This document shows, in pieces, positions 26,739-36,519 of a stretch of 64,000 nt of DNA. A program made the position numbers and the translations under genes. Numbering within the stretch: position 1 is the stretch's first letter; every line of letters begins with the position of its first letter. Source of the DNA: Bacillota bacterium (GTDB taxonomy: Bacteria > Bacillota_G > Limnochordia > DTU010). The notes beneath the pieces were generated by a model, which saw nothing but the letters and a program-made list of their open reading frames with translations, did no database searches and was not told the origin of the DNA. Where the stretch lies: assembly GCA_012799255.1 (NCBI GenBank), contig JAAZLQ010000321.1:1-64000 (forward strand), in the 5' to 3' direction.

Positions 26739-28704
26739 CAGTTTTTATCGCAAGTTGGCTTTTACCAATATTAAAAGAAATGCTCAAACCTACATTCCTT
26801 ATATCTTGAGTTGTATCTTAACCGTGATGATGTTTTATAGCATTTTCGCGATGGCCGAAAACGACTCACTAAGCAGGATGAGTGGCGGTGGAGACATCAA
26901 AATTCTCTTGCGTATGGGCACTGTGATAGTGGGGCTCTTTGCGCTGATCTTTTTGTACTACACCAATAGTTTCTTGATAAAAAGGCGGAAGAAAGAATTC
27001 GGGTTGTTTAACATTCTTGGTATGGAGAAAAGACATATTGCTAAAACCATGGTTTGGGAGACTTTCTATATCTCTTTTGGTAGCATTGCCCTTGGTATAG
27101 TTGCTGGAACATTAGTCTCTAAGCTAGTCTTTCTAGTTTTGTTAAAAATTCTTAGTTTTCCAGTACCACTGGGATTTCAGATCTCCGGTAAAGCGATCGT
27201 TGCATCTCTGGTGTTGTTCGGCGGAATCTTTATCCTCACTCTTTTCTATAACTTGTGCCAAGTACATGTGGCCAAACCCATCGAACTCCTAAAGGGGAAC
27301 CAACTGGGAGAAAGGGAACCCCGAACCAAGTGGCTATTAATGCTCCTTGGCTTTGTCTCTCTAGGTGCAGGTTACACCCTTGCCTTGCGTGTAGAGGCTC
27401 CCTTGGCTGCTCTAAAATACTTTTTCACTGCGGTGATCTTAGTGATCATCGGCACCCATTGTGTGTTTACCGCGGGAAGTATTGGCATTTTGAAAATGCT
27501 GAGGCACAATAAAACGTTTTATTACCGTCCCAATAAGTTCATTGCTGTTTCGGGCATGATCTATCGCATGAAGCAAAATGCAGTGGGGTTAGCCAATATT
27601 TGCATACTCTCCAGCATGGTGTTAGTCACTTTATCTACCACCATCTCCCTCTATATTGGCGTGGAGGATGTATTAGTTGATCGTTATCCCCAGGAGCTTG
27701 TGATTACCAGCAGGGGCAAGTCCGAAGAGGAGATGGCGGAGCTACGTAGTCAGGTGGACAAAGTGCTTGCTAAGCACAATTTGACCATACAAGAATCGGT
27801 CGAATATCGGTACTATGCCCTTCCCGGTTTGTTTGAGGGGGACACTTTTATCACTGGCAACGAGTATCAACCCACCAACACCCCGAATATCCATTTATTA
27901 GCAATTTCGCCCCTGGAAGACGTCGTGCGTTCGCAAGAAGAACATCACACACTGGCAGAGAATGAAATCTTCCTCCTAGGGAGTAGGGGAACGTATACTT
28001 CTGATACTCTAACCGTTTTTGGTCAGACCTTTAGGGTAAAGGGGCAGATCGAGTCCAGTGTTATTTATGGTGATGGTCTTAACTTAATGGTTCCTGCCAC
28101 CCACATAGTGGTTCGAGACTTTGCAGTTGTAGAACGATTGCAGCAGGCGGAAGTTGCCTTATCAGGTGACAGTTTATCCCAAATCACCCACTACTATGGT
28201 TTCAACGCGGCAATGAACTCCCAGGTAGGGCAGGCTGTATATGGCGATCTAAGGGTTGCCCTTCCTGGAAGCACGGTGGAGTCTAGGGATGCATCCCGGA
28301 TGGACTTTTATACTCTCTATGGTGGGTTGTTCTTCTTAGGCATTTTCCTGGGAACTTTGTTTGTTATGGCAACTGTGCTGATTATCTACTACAAGCAAAT
28401 CACGGAAGGCTTCGAAGACAAGGAACGTTATGTCATCATGCAACAAGTGGGTATGAGTAGGGAAGAAGTAAAGGGAGCGGTACGTAGTCAGGTACTGATG
28501 GTGTTCTTTCTACCATTAGTTACTGCAGGGGTTCATGTGGCATTTGCGTTCAAGATGATCTTTAAACTCTTGGCCATCTTTAACTTACACAATATTACCC
28601 TCTACGCACTTTGTACGCTCGGAACCTTTGCGGCTTTCGGTTTGCTTTACGCTTTGGTGTACGCGATTACCGCCAAAGTCTATTACCGAATTGTTGAGTA
28701 TTAG
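26731..28704 (+). CDS. Bacitracin-type ABC exporter permease, BceB-like
   Basis: 657 residues, about ten helices, with the large extracellular domain between helices 7 and 8 (about residues 310-520) that in BceB binds the drug and defines specificity. The intracellular KRRKKEFGLFNILGM motif is typical. ATG 26731 (MRSSFYRKLAF) fits the family; ATG 26719 is also possible. It shares the FtsX fold but little loop sequence with the GntR-controlled permease at 11202, so the two systems likely handle different compounds. Confidence 0.9.
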   Translation: MRSSFYRKLAFTNIKRNAQTYIPYILSCILTVMMFYSIFAMAENDSLSRMSGGGDIKILLRMGTVIVGLFALIFLYYTNSFLIKRRKKEFGLFNILGMEKRHIAKTMVWETFYISFGSIALGIVAGTLVSKLVFLVLLKILSFPVPLGFQISGKAIVASLVLFGGIFILTLFYNLCQVHVAKPIELLKGNQLGEREPRTKWLLMLLGFVSLGAGYTLALRVEAPLAALKYFFTAVILVIIGTHCVFTAGSIGILKMLRHNKTFYYRPNKFIAVSGMIYRMKQNAVGLANICILSSMVLVTLSTTISLYIGVEDVLVDRYPQELVITSRGKSEEEMAELRSQVDKVLAKHNLTIQESVEYRYYALPGLFEGDTFITGNEYQPTNTPNIHLLAISPLEDVVRSQEEHHTLAENEIFLLGSRGTYTSDTLTVFGQTFRVKGQIESSVIYGDGLNLMVPATHIVVRDFAVVERLQQAEVALSGDSLSQITHYYGFNAAMNSQVGQAVYGDLRVALPGSTVESRDASRMDFYTLYGGLFFLGIFLGTLFVMATVLIIYYKQITEGFEDKERYVIMQQVGMSREEVKGAVRSQVLMVFFLPLVTAGVHVAFAFKMIFKLLAIFNLHNITLYALCTLGTFAAFGLLYALVYAITAKVYYRIVEY

Positions 28705-28754
28705 TGTCCAGGGCTACCAGCTCGGTCCACCACAAGGGCAGGTTACTTAAGAGT

Positions 28755-28788
28755 CTTGTCGAACCATGTAAAAAGACAGTTCGGCAAG
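28755..28788 (+). promoter_or_regulatory. Hairpin occluding the SbcD-like ribosome binding site
   Basis: CTTGTCGAAC (28755-28764) pairs with GTTCGGCAAG (28779-28788) over 10 bp with one G-U pair and a 14-nt loop. The 3' arm covers the first bases of AAGGAG (28786-28791), the binding site for TTG 28800. Folding would limit translation. No U-run follows, so it is not a terminator. Confidence 0.4.
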
Positions 28789-28799
28789 GAGTGAGATGA

Positions 28800-30071
28800 T
28801 TGGTAAAGTTTATCCATGCAGCGGATATTCACCTAGATAGTCCTTTAAAGGGGCTACAGCGCTATGAAGGTGCCCCAGAGCATCTCCAGGGTGCAACTAG
28901 GCAAGCCTTTGATAACTTAATCGAGTTAGCCCTGGAGGAAGCGGTGGATTTTCTGCTTATCGCAGGAGATCTCTATGATGGGGATTGGCGCGATTATAGT
29001 ACTGGATTGTACTTCGTTAACCGCATGCACCAACTGCGGGAAGCGAATATTCTGGTCTTTATTGTCAGGGGAAATCATGATGCCGCTAGTCAAATCACTC
29101 ACCAACTCACTCTACCTGCAAATGTGGTGGATTTTTCGTGTCAAAAGGCAGAAACAATTATCTTGGAGCATTTAGGTGTTGCCATCCATGGACAGGGTTT
29201 TTTAGAGAGGGCGGTTACAGCTAACTTGTCCAAAAACTATCCCCATCCTGTTCCTAGCTACTTCAATATAGGCTTGTTGCATACCGCCCTAGATGGGCGA
29301 GAGGGGCATGAGCCTTATGCTCCCTGTTCGATCAGTGACTTGGTAAGTAAAGGTTATGATTATTGGGCCTTAGGACATGTCCATGGTCGGGAAATCGTAC
29401 ACGAAAAGGACCCCTGGATTGTTTATCCAGGGAATCTGCAAGGACGCCACGTTAATGAAACAGGAAGCAAAGGCTGTACTTTAGTAACTCTCCAAGATGG
29501 TCGAGTTGAGTCGCTCACGCATCACACCCTTGATGTGCTTAGATGGTGCAAACTGACCATTGACTGTGCAAATTCTACCACCCCAGATGAAGTGCTAGAT
29601 CTGGTTCGTTCCCAACTGCAACAAGAGATCTCACTGGCGCAAGGACGTATACTAGCGGTGCGTCTTGAGCTTGTTGGAGCCAGTTTTGCTCATAAGGCCT
29701 TACAGAGTGAACCTGAACGTTGGTTAAATGAAATCCGTTTGGTTCTGCAAGAAGTGGCTACTGATGGAGCTTGGTTAGAAAAGGTTAAGTTTGGGACAAC
29801 ACCCAAAAGGAACCTAGACCAGCTGGCCAAGGAGCATTTGCCAATTGGCTTTTTACTAAGCTACTTTACCCACGCTGAGCAGGATCTGGATCTGATCGCC
29901 GAAATTAAGAGTGAGTTCCAAATACTTAAATCTAAGCTTCCTGCAGATCTTTTATGTCATTACCCTGAACTCAACTTAGAGGATCCTGCCATCCTCGGAG
30001 AGTTTTTACGAGATGCTAAAAGCCTTATTGAGCTTGCTTTAAGTGAGGAGGGTGTGGCAAATGAGAGTTGA
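28800..30071 (+). CDS. DNA repair exonuclease, SbcD/YhaO-like metallophosphatase
   Basis: 423 residues. The N-terminus holds the Mre11/SbcD metallo-phosphoesterase motifs: AADIHLDSP, AGDLYDGD, RGNHDAAS and GHVHGRE. The C-terminal part is a helical capping region. It would act as a Mn-dependent nuclease with the following ATPase on broken or hairpin DNA ends. The TTG start at 28800 follows AAGGAG; translation of the partner starts 11 nt before its stop, so the complex is made in a coupled way. Confidence 0.9.
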   Translation: MVKFIHAADIHLDSPLKGLQRYEGAPEHLQGATRQAFDNLIELALEEAVDFLLIAGDLYDGDWRDYSTGLYFVNRMHQLREANILVFIVRGNHDAASQITHQLTLPANVVDFSCQKAETIILEHLGVAIHGQGFLERAVTANLSKNYPHPVPSYFNIGLLHTALDGREGHEPYAPCSISDLVSKGYDYWALGHVHGREIVHEKDPWIVYPGNLQGRHVNETGSKGCTLVTLQDGRVESLTHHTLDVLRWCKLTIDCANSTTPDEVLDLVRSQLQQEISLAQGRILAVRLELVGASFAHKALQSEPERWLNEIRLVLQEVATDGAWLEKVKFGTTPKRNLDQLAKEHLPIGFLLSYFTHAEQDLDLIAEIKSEFQILKSKLPADLLCHYPELNLEDPAILGEFLRDAKSLIELALSEEGVANES

Positions 30072-33000
30072 TTATCTCCGTTTACTTGCTTTTGGACGCT
30101 TTACCAATGAGGAAATCAAGTTTCCTCACGACCGGGGATTGCATCTGATTTATGGGCCCAATGAAGCGGGTAAGAGTACCATGCTTAGGGCTATCGTAGA
30201 TGCGCTTTTTGGTATACCCCATAACTCCTTGGATGGCTTTTTGCACGAGTACGGCAATTTACGGATTGAAGCGGGGTTGAGCTTAAGCGATGGCAATAGT
30301 ATCGCTTTTCGCCGGCGCAAAGGACTAAAGAACACTGTCCTGGACCTTGAGGACCAGGCGGTGGATGAGCGGCTGTTGGAACCCTACACAGCCGGATTGG
30401 ATCGAGCTGAGTTTGAAAACATGTTTGGCCTTGATCACCTCCGGCTTAGGGCAGGAGGCAAACAGCTCTTAGAGTCAGGTGGTAGTCTGGGCGAAAGCCT
30501 GTTTGAGGCTGCTTCTGGCTTACAGGATCTGAGGTACATCATGCAATCCTTAGAGAAAAAGTCCGGAGAGCTGTTCAAGCCAAGTGGTAAAGTTCCTGTC
30601 GTGAATAAGTTGGCTAGTCAATACAGAGAAGACAAACGTGAGCTTGACAGTGCGCTCCTTTCTGTCCGCTCCTTTAAGGTTTTGGAAAAAAAATATCGAG
30701 AAGAACTTGTTCAGCTTGAAGCGTTAGAGGAGAGGCTAAAGCAGTTAGAAGCCAGAAAGGCTAGGTTAAGTAGAATTAAGCGCACCAAACCCCTTTTGAC
30801 GGAATGTCAAAGTTTTAGCCAGGAACTAGACATCCTTGGTGATTTGCCGCGTTTGGCGCCAGATAGTAGTGAGAGATACGCAAACCTAATTAACACCTTG
30901 AATAAAGCGAAAGAGGGGAAAAAGTCAGCTGGCTGGGAGCTTGAGACACTTCAGCGAGAAGTGGAAGCGCTCGAGATTCCGCAGGGAATTTTAGAGCAGG
31001 AGGAGGTTATCGATCAACTCCATGGCGGACTAGCCCTGTATCGCAAAGCAGTTCAGGATCTGCCTGCTTTAGAAAACAACCTTGAGCTACTCAAGCAAAG
31101 TACCCTGTCGAAGTTGAGAGAACTACGTCCCCAAGCCCAAGATTTGTCCGTTGCAGAGGAATACCGTCTACCGCTTCATGTGTTGGATGGGGTAGATGAG
31201 CTCGCTGAACGCTTTTTGCAGTTGCAGGGACAACTAGACAGGGCGAAAGAGGCCCTGGAAAGTAAGATAGTAGATGTGGAAAACACCCGTAAGACACTAG
31301 CCCAGTTTGGCTCGGTGGCAGACACCACTGAACTCCAACAATTGGTGAACAAAATCCGGGGAGAAGGCAATTTGGAGAAACTGCGCCAAGCAAAAGAATT
31401 GGAAGCAGCACAACTCCAGGCGGTCCTCGCCGACGAACTTAACCGGCTAATTCTCTGGCAAGGTTCGCTAGAGGATTTGGTTCTGGCGCGTCTTCCACTG
31501 ACAAGCACGATTGCCCAGTTTGAAGAAGAACACCAAGAATTGCTGGACGAGGTATGTGTCTTAAAAGATAAGATCCAAAATCTAGAGAGCAGTAAACTAA
31601 GCTTGGAACAAGAGTTGGTTCAGATCAGCATCCAAGGTAAGGTTCCGTCCGAAACGGAACTGATGGAAGCACGGACTAAACGGGATCAAGGTTGGAAGCT
31701 AATTCTCAAAGCCTGGATCGATGGCCAGCCTGACCATGAGGGAGAAGCCCAGTTTGCCGGAAACAGGCCACTCCATGAAGCCTATTCCGAAAGCGTGTTA
31801 GGGGCGGATCTTCTTTCAGATGAACTGAGACGTGAATCGGAGCGGGTCGCACGCCAAGTTACTGCGGAAGGTAAATTAGCAGCCATCATTCATGAACTGG
31901 AGCAAAGGCACGCTGAACTTATGTTATTACAAAATCGTGAAGCAGACTTTAACGAGCGCTGGTCTAAGGTGTGGTCTGAATTTCCGTTCGAGCCACTCAG
32001 TCCTCAAGAAATGCAGGAATGGCTGTTAGCCTGTGAATCAATTGTGACCAAGTACGCTGAACTAGTACGTAAACGGAAGCAAGGGGAAGATATAGATAAA
32101 CTTAGCAAAGCATATGCCCAAGAACTGCGTGAAGCATTGACCAATCTAGGTATTGCCCCTTACACTCAATTATCCGATCTGGTGGAACAGGCTAGTCTGT
32201 TTTGTCAAAATATAAGCGAACTCAAAGGGAGATATGAAGGGGTTTTGCAGAGACTAGAGGAGCAAAAAACTGAGTTGGGACGGGCTGAACGACGCGTTCA
32301 AGCTGTGCAGCAAGAGCTGACAGATTGGCGTGAAGAGTGGTTACAACTAATGGGTCAAGTAAAGCTGCCGATTGATACAACACCCCAGGTCGCCCAAAAG
32401 TCCATTAAATCTTTACGTAAATTCCTGGAGCTCCTTGACAATCTCGCTATCGTTGAGAAAAACAAAGAACAGCAAGAAACTCTCATTGCTAGGTATCAGG
32501 CAGAAGTGGTGGACGTGGCCACCAAAGCGGGATTAACTACAAATCAGCAAGATACTATTCAACTGGTTGGAAACTTGGTCCAACTGAGCCGCAAAGCCAC
32601 CAGTGAGCTGGCCACAAAACAAGAAAAAACCAAACGGATTGAAGTACTAGAAACGGAAATCCTGGGCTATAAACGGGAAATTAAGCAAAGTCGCACTGAA
32701 ATTGAGACATTGATGGCTGAGGCTAAATGCGCTACTACTGAGGAACTAGAACAGATCCTTTATGAACATGGACAGGTCCAAGCACTTCAGGCAAAAATCG
32801 AGGAGAAGGAAGGACAGCTACTACAGTTAGGCGATGGATTAAGTCTAGAAGAATTAGAATCCGAGGCGATGCAGGTAGATATTGATACCATCGACTATGA
32901 ACTGCAGAAGGTAGAAAATGAGTTGCTTACTCTAAGACAGGAGCAAACTGAACTTAACCAGAGTTTTGGTGTAACGAAAAATGAGTATAACGAGAAAATC

Positions 33001-33609
33001 CAAGGCAAAAACGCCATTGCTAGCCTAGCAGCTGAACAAGCTCAAGCTACTTTGGCCAGCTTGAGTGGGGTCGTAGAGGAGTATCTCAAGCTTAAACTGG
33101 GTTCTCTCGTGTTAAAACGGGGGATAGAACGCTATCGCGATGAACATCAAGACCCTGTGTTAAAACGGGCCGGTAAGATCTTTAGTCTGCTTACGGGCGG
33201 CAGTTTCTCACAGTTGGTAGTGGACTATGATGCGAGTGAAAACCCGGTTATCAAGGGATTAAGGCAGGGAGCAAAGGTGGTTGGAGTAGAAGGGATGAGT
33301 GATGGCACCCAGGATCAGTTGTACTTGGCTTTACGCTTAGCCAGCATCGAACATTATCTAGAGCAAGGAGAACCCATGCCCTTGATCGTGGATGATGTGC
33401 TGATTAACTTTGACGACCGTCGCTCTGCTGCAGCGCTCCAGGCGTTAGCGGAACTTGCTCAATACACCCAAGTGATCATGTTTACCCACCATGTTTCTAT
33501 TGTGAGCATGGTTAAAAAAATGCTCCCCGAGTCAAACTATGCCATCCATGTTTTAGGCGATGTCAACGAGGAAGAACCACTTTACTTAGATAGTCTAGCG
33601 TTGGCTTAA
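30061..33609 (+). CDS. SbcC/Rad50-type AAA ATPase, YhaN-like
   Basis: 1182 residues. Walker A GPNEAGKST lies near residue 35; long coiled coils rich in Glu, Leu and Gln fill the middle (about 190-990); the C-terminus has the ABC-like signature region (SDGTQDQLYLALRLA) and Walker B LIVDDVLINFDD. It opens and closes on DNA ends and works with the SbcD-like nuclease. ATG 30061 follows GAGGAGGG. No CxxC zinc hook is evident at the coiled-coil apex, as in the YhaN branch. Confidence 0.9.
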   Translation: MRVDYLRLLAFGRFTNEEIKFPHDRGLHLIYGPNEAGKSTMLRAIVDALFGIPHNSLDGFLHEYGNLRIEAGLSLSDGNSIAFRRRKGLKNTVLDLEDQAVDERLLEPYTAGLDRAEFENMFGLDHLRLRAGGKQLLESGGSLGESLFEAASGLQDLRYIMQSLEKKSGELFKPSGKVPVVNKLASQYREDKRELDSALLSVRSFKVLEKKYREELVQLEALEERLKQLEARKARLSRIKRTKPLLTECQSFSQELDILGDLPRLAPDSSERYANLINTLNKAKEGKKSAGWELETLQREVEALEIPQGILEQEEVIDQLHGGLALYRKAVQDLPALENNLELLKQSTLSKLRELRPQAQDLSVAEEYRLPLHVLDGVDELAERFLQLQGQLDRAKEALESKIVDVENTRKTLAQFGSVADTTELQQLVNKIRGEGNLEKLRQAKELEAAQLQAVLADELNRLILWQGSLEDLVLARLPLTSTIAQFEEEHQELLDEVCVLKDKIQNLESSKLSLEQELVQISIQGKVPSETELMEARTKRDQGWKLILKAWIDGQPDHEGEAQFAGNRPLHEAYSESVLGADLLSDELRRESERVARQVTAEGKLAAIIHELEQRHAELMLLQNREADFNERWSKVWSEFPFEPLSPQEMQEWLLACESIVTKYAELVRKRKQGEDIDKLSKAYAQELREALTNLGIAPYTQLSDLVEQASLFCQNISELKGRYEGVLQRLEEQKTELGRAERRVQAVQQELTDWREEWLQLMGQVKLPIDTTPQVAQKSIKSLRKFLELLDNLAIVEKNKEQQETLIARYQAEVVDVATKAGLTTNQQDTIQLVGNLVQLSRKATSELATKQEKTKRIEVLETEILGYKREIKQSRTEIETLMAEAKCATTEELEQILYEHGQVQALQAKIEEKEGQLLQLGDGLSLEELESEAMQVDIDTIDYELQKVENELLTLRQEQTELNQSFGVTKNEYNEKIQGKNAIASLAAEQAQATLASLSGVVEEYLKLKLGSLVLKRGIERYRDEHQDPVLKRAGKIFSLLTGGSFSQLVVDYDASENPVIKGLRQGAKVVGVEGMSDGTQDQLYLALRLASIEHYLEQGEPMPLIVDDVLINFDDRRSAAALQALAELAQYTQVIMFTHHVSIVSMVKKMLPESNYAIHVLGDVNEEEPLYLDSLALA

Positions 33610-33711
33610 GCTTTAAGTAAGGGCAGGATGAATTACTTCTGTGTAGAATTATTAGAAGGGTGACAAAGGATGCTTGAGCGTCCCTTCAGCCATACACAGA
33701 GGAGGACAAGC

Positions 33712-36072
33712 ATGTCGGGGAAAATACTAGTAGTTGGAGATTGCTGCGCAGAACCGGAAATGTCAGCGGGTAGACTAGGACACTACCAAGTCGTGGTCAC
33801 CCAAGACATAGAAGAGGCTGAGCAGCTGGTTGCAGCAAATGATGATGTCTATCTTAAAATTGTCTGCCGCGAGTGCTTTGGCCAAGAACACCATGCTATT
33901 GCCCAAAGATTAGATCTTGTTGCCGGCGGTTCAAAGATTCCCACTATCATTCTCGATACAAAAACTCAGTTGATTCAGGCGCTAGAGAGCGCCCATCCTT
34001 ACAACAACTCTTTTCTCCAAGCTATCTTAAGCCAGAGTTCCATTGGTATTTCTATTGGGTTTGAACCGGAGCCGGGCTTTGATGGGGATTTTCCGATCTT
34101 CAATGATGCATTTTTGCAAATCACAGGCCGTAGCCGCCAAGAACTTGTCGAACTTGGTTGGATTAGGATCAGTCATCCTGAGGACGTGGGTCATGACTTA
34201 GACAAGTATCGCCGTTTTCACCAGGGTTTGCTCGCTGAATATAATGTGGAAAAGCGCATAATACGTCCTGATGGATCCCTGCTTTGGGTAGAGGTAACGG
34301 TTGCACCTGTGCAGTTACCAATGGGTACTGCGCCTAAAACCTTGTGTTTGATTAAAGACATCTCAGATCGGAAAGCTGTGGAACAGCGCTTGTTCGAGAG
34401 CGAACGGAGTATGGCGGTTCTTCTCGAGAATCTTCCAGGTTTAGCCTATCGCTGCCTGAATGATCGGTTTTGGACGATGCAATTTGTTTCAGAAGGTTGT
34501 CTGAGATTAACTGGCTACCCCGCAGAAAGCCTACTCAATAACCGGGAGTTATCATTTAGTGACTTGATAGCCCCCGAATATCGTGAGTTAGTCTGGGATC
34601 GCTGGCAAGATGTCTTGACCACCGCTAATCATTTCGAGTTGGAATACGAGATCATATCAGCCACAGGGAAACGTAAGTGGGTCTTAGAGATGGGCCAGGG
34701 AGTGTTCGATACTGCGGGAAATGTGGAAGCTTTAGAAGGTATTATTATCGACATTACCGATCGCAAGCATCACGAAATGCAACTCAAGCTGGTTAGCGAA
34801 GTGGACCTGATTACGGGACTTCCAAATCGGCGGGCCTTGGAAGGTACCCTAGAATTACTGCGAAAAAGAGTCGATGACAGGGGTTCACTGGTACTTTTTA
34901 ATCTGCGTAGAATAAATGTGATCAACTCCACTTACGGTTATAGTTTCTGCGAATCTCTACTGCGTACTGTCGCAGAGCGGTTGCAGCGCCATTGTTCCGA
35001 CCAGATTAGACTCTTCCAGGTGGCCTATGGCAGATTTGCCTTTTTTGTTACAAAGCATATGGGCAAGAAAGAAGTGGTTGCCTTTTGTGAGGAGGTAATA
35101 GCGACTCTGAAGGAAATGCCCATTATTAATAGCTGTGGCTGCGGAATCGGTATTCGTTTTATTGAAGCGGGAGACTTTACGCCAGAGACTCTCATCCATA
35201 ATGTAACTGTAGCTGCAGAGCGGGCTGAGGATACTAAGCCCTTTGCTTATAGATTCTTTGATGCAGATTTAGCTGCTGAAATTGAGCGCCATGGAAAGAT
35301 AGAGGATCTGCTCTTAAGTGTCGTTCAGGGTGGAAAAGAAGAAATCCTCTTCCTTGAGTATCAACCAATTATTGATCCTCTCGAGAATAGAACGCACGGT
35401 TTTGAGGCGTTGGCTAGACTAGATGGTGGAGAGTTGGGGATTATTCGTCCTAGCGAGTTTATTCCCATCGCTGAGGAAAACCAACTCATTGTTCCCCTTG
35501 GACAAAAGATCACTGAGTTAGCGTGTCGTTTTATGCGGAGGCTAAAAGATCAAGGATTTAGTGGCCTTACGGTATATGTCAATGTTTCTGCATTACAGCT
35601 AGCCCAAGATGACTATGTGGAACGGGTTTTTGAGATTATTGAACGCACTGGTATCGAACCAGAAGAGCTCTGTCTGGAAGTAACCGAATCTGTTTTTGTA
35701 CAGAACTATTCGGCTGTTAATCAAAGATTTACCGTGCTACGAGCAGCGGGAGTTTCCATTGCCATTGATGATTTTGGTACGGGATATTCATCGCTCGCTA
35801 TGGAGCGGGAGTTGAATGTAAATTGCATTAAGGTAGACAAATCCTTTATTGACAGGTTATCTGGTCTGGATGATGATCAGGTAATTGCCGGAGACATTAT
35901 CTCCATGGTCCAGCGTTTAGGACATGTGGTCGTTGCGGAAGGCGTGGAGACAGAAACGCAACAAGCTTATTTAATCAAGCATAACTGTGATTTGGTGCAA
36001 GGTTACTTGTTCAGTAAACCCTTGCGAGAAGAAATGGTCCTGACGTTTTTGGAAGAAACAGAGAATTGTTAA
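33712..36072 (+). CDS. PAS-PAS-degenerate GGDEF-EAL c-di-GMP phosphodiesterase
   Basis: 786 residues, no membrane helix. A receiver-like or unclassified N-terminus (1-110) is followed by two PAS domains (about 115-230 and 240-360), a GGDEF domain whose site has decayed (YGRFAFFV near residue 437), and an EAL domain with FEALARLD near 564 and DDFGTGYS near 686, both intact. It should cleave c-di-GMP in the cytoplasm. ATG 33712 follows AGAGGAGGA; an upstream ATG at 33670 lacks a site. The EAL domain closely resembles that at 17320. Confidence 0.88.
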   Translation: MSGKILVVGDCCAEPEMSAGRLGHYQVVVTQDIEEAEQLVAANDDVYLKIVCRECFGQEHHAIAQRLDLVAGGSKIPTIILDTKTQLIQALESAHPYNNSFLQAILSQSSIGISIGFEPEPGFDGDFPIFNDAFLQITGRSRQELVELGWIRISHPEDVGHDLDKYRRFHQGLLAEYNVEKRIIRPDGSLLWVEVTVAPVQLPMGTAPKTLCLIKDISDRKAVEQRLFESERSMAVLLENLPGLAYRCLNDRFWTMQFVSEGCLRLTGYPAESLLNNRELSFSDLIAPEYRELVWDRWQDVLTTANHFELEYEIISATGKRKWVLEMGQGVFDTAGNVEALEGIIIDITDRKHHEMQLKLVSEVDLITGLPNRRALEGTLELLRKRVDDRGSLVLFNLRRINVINSTYGYSFCESLLRTVAERLQRHCSDQIRLFQVAYGRFAFFVTKHMGKKEVVAFCEEVIATLKEMPIINSCGCGIGIRFIEAGDFTPETLIHNVTVAAERAEDTKPFAYRFFDADLAAEIERHGKIEDLLLSVVQGGKEEILFLEYQPIIDPLENRTHGFEALARLDGGELGIIRPSEFIPIAEENQLIVPLGQKITELACRFMRRLKDQGFSGLTVYVNVSALQLAQDDYVERVFEIIERTGIEPEELCLEVTESVFVQNYSAVNQRFTVLRAAGVSIAIDDFGTGYSSLAMERELNVNCIKVDKSFIDRLSGLDDDQVIAGDIISMVQRLGHVVVAEGVETETQQAYLIKHNCDLVQGYLFSKPLREEMVLTFLEETENC

Positions 36073-36081
36073 AGGTGGCGA

Positions 36082-36507
36082 ATGAACATGGTTGACAAAA
36101 AAGAAGTTCGTGAAGCCAAAACAGCTGCCCGCCAGGTGTTAAGCTTGCTTAATGAGGTGGAAGCAAAACTCAAGAGCGCCAAAAACTGGGGCATCTATGA
36201 TCTTTTAGGCGGCGGTTTTTTCTCAAGTATGATTAAGCATCGCAAGATTGATCAAGCAGAGTCACTCCTTCGAGATGTCCAGAGTGGATTGGTGCGGCTC
36301 CAAAAAGAACTGGGGGATATCAACCTATCAATTGACTCTTCGGTCGGGGTCACAGGTTTTGAACGCTTCTTAGATATTGCCTTTGACAATGTTGTCTTTG
36401 ATTGGATGACCCAAACCCGGGTTAACGATAGTCTCAGGGAGGTCTCCAAGCTGCAAACTGAAATCCAAGGTATTCTGCGGACACTAGACCTGATGGAAAT
36501 GGAGTAA
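36082..36507 (+). CDS. Conserved-looking hypothetical helical protein
   Basis: 141 residues, not recognised. It is mostly helical, with charged heptad-like stretches at both ends and a Gly-rich turn (DLLGGGFFSSMIKHRK) near residue 40. There is no signal peptide or membrane helix. It starts 9 nt after the EAL gene and ends 12 nt before the hydrolase gene, so all three are probably one operon. RBS AAAGGTGG. It may be an adaptor, but nothing in the sequence proves this. Confidence 0.7.
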   Translation: MNMVDKKEVREAKTAARQVLSLLNEVEAKLKSAKNWGIYDLLGGGFFSSMIKHRKIDQAESLLRDVQSGLVRLQKELGDINLSIDSSVGVTGFERFLDIAFDNVVFDWMTQTRVNDSLREVSKLQTEIQGILRTLDLMEME

Positions 36508-36519
36508 AGGAGGTTCAAG

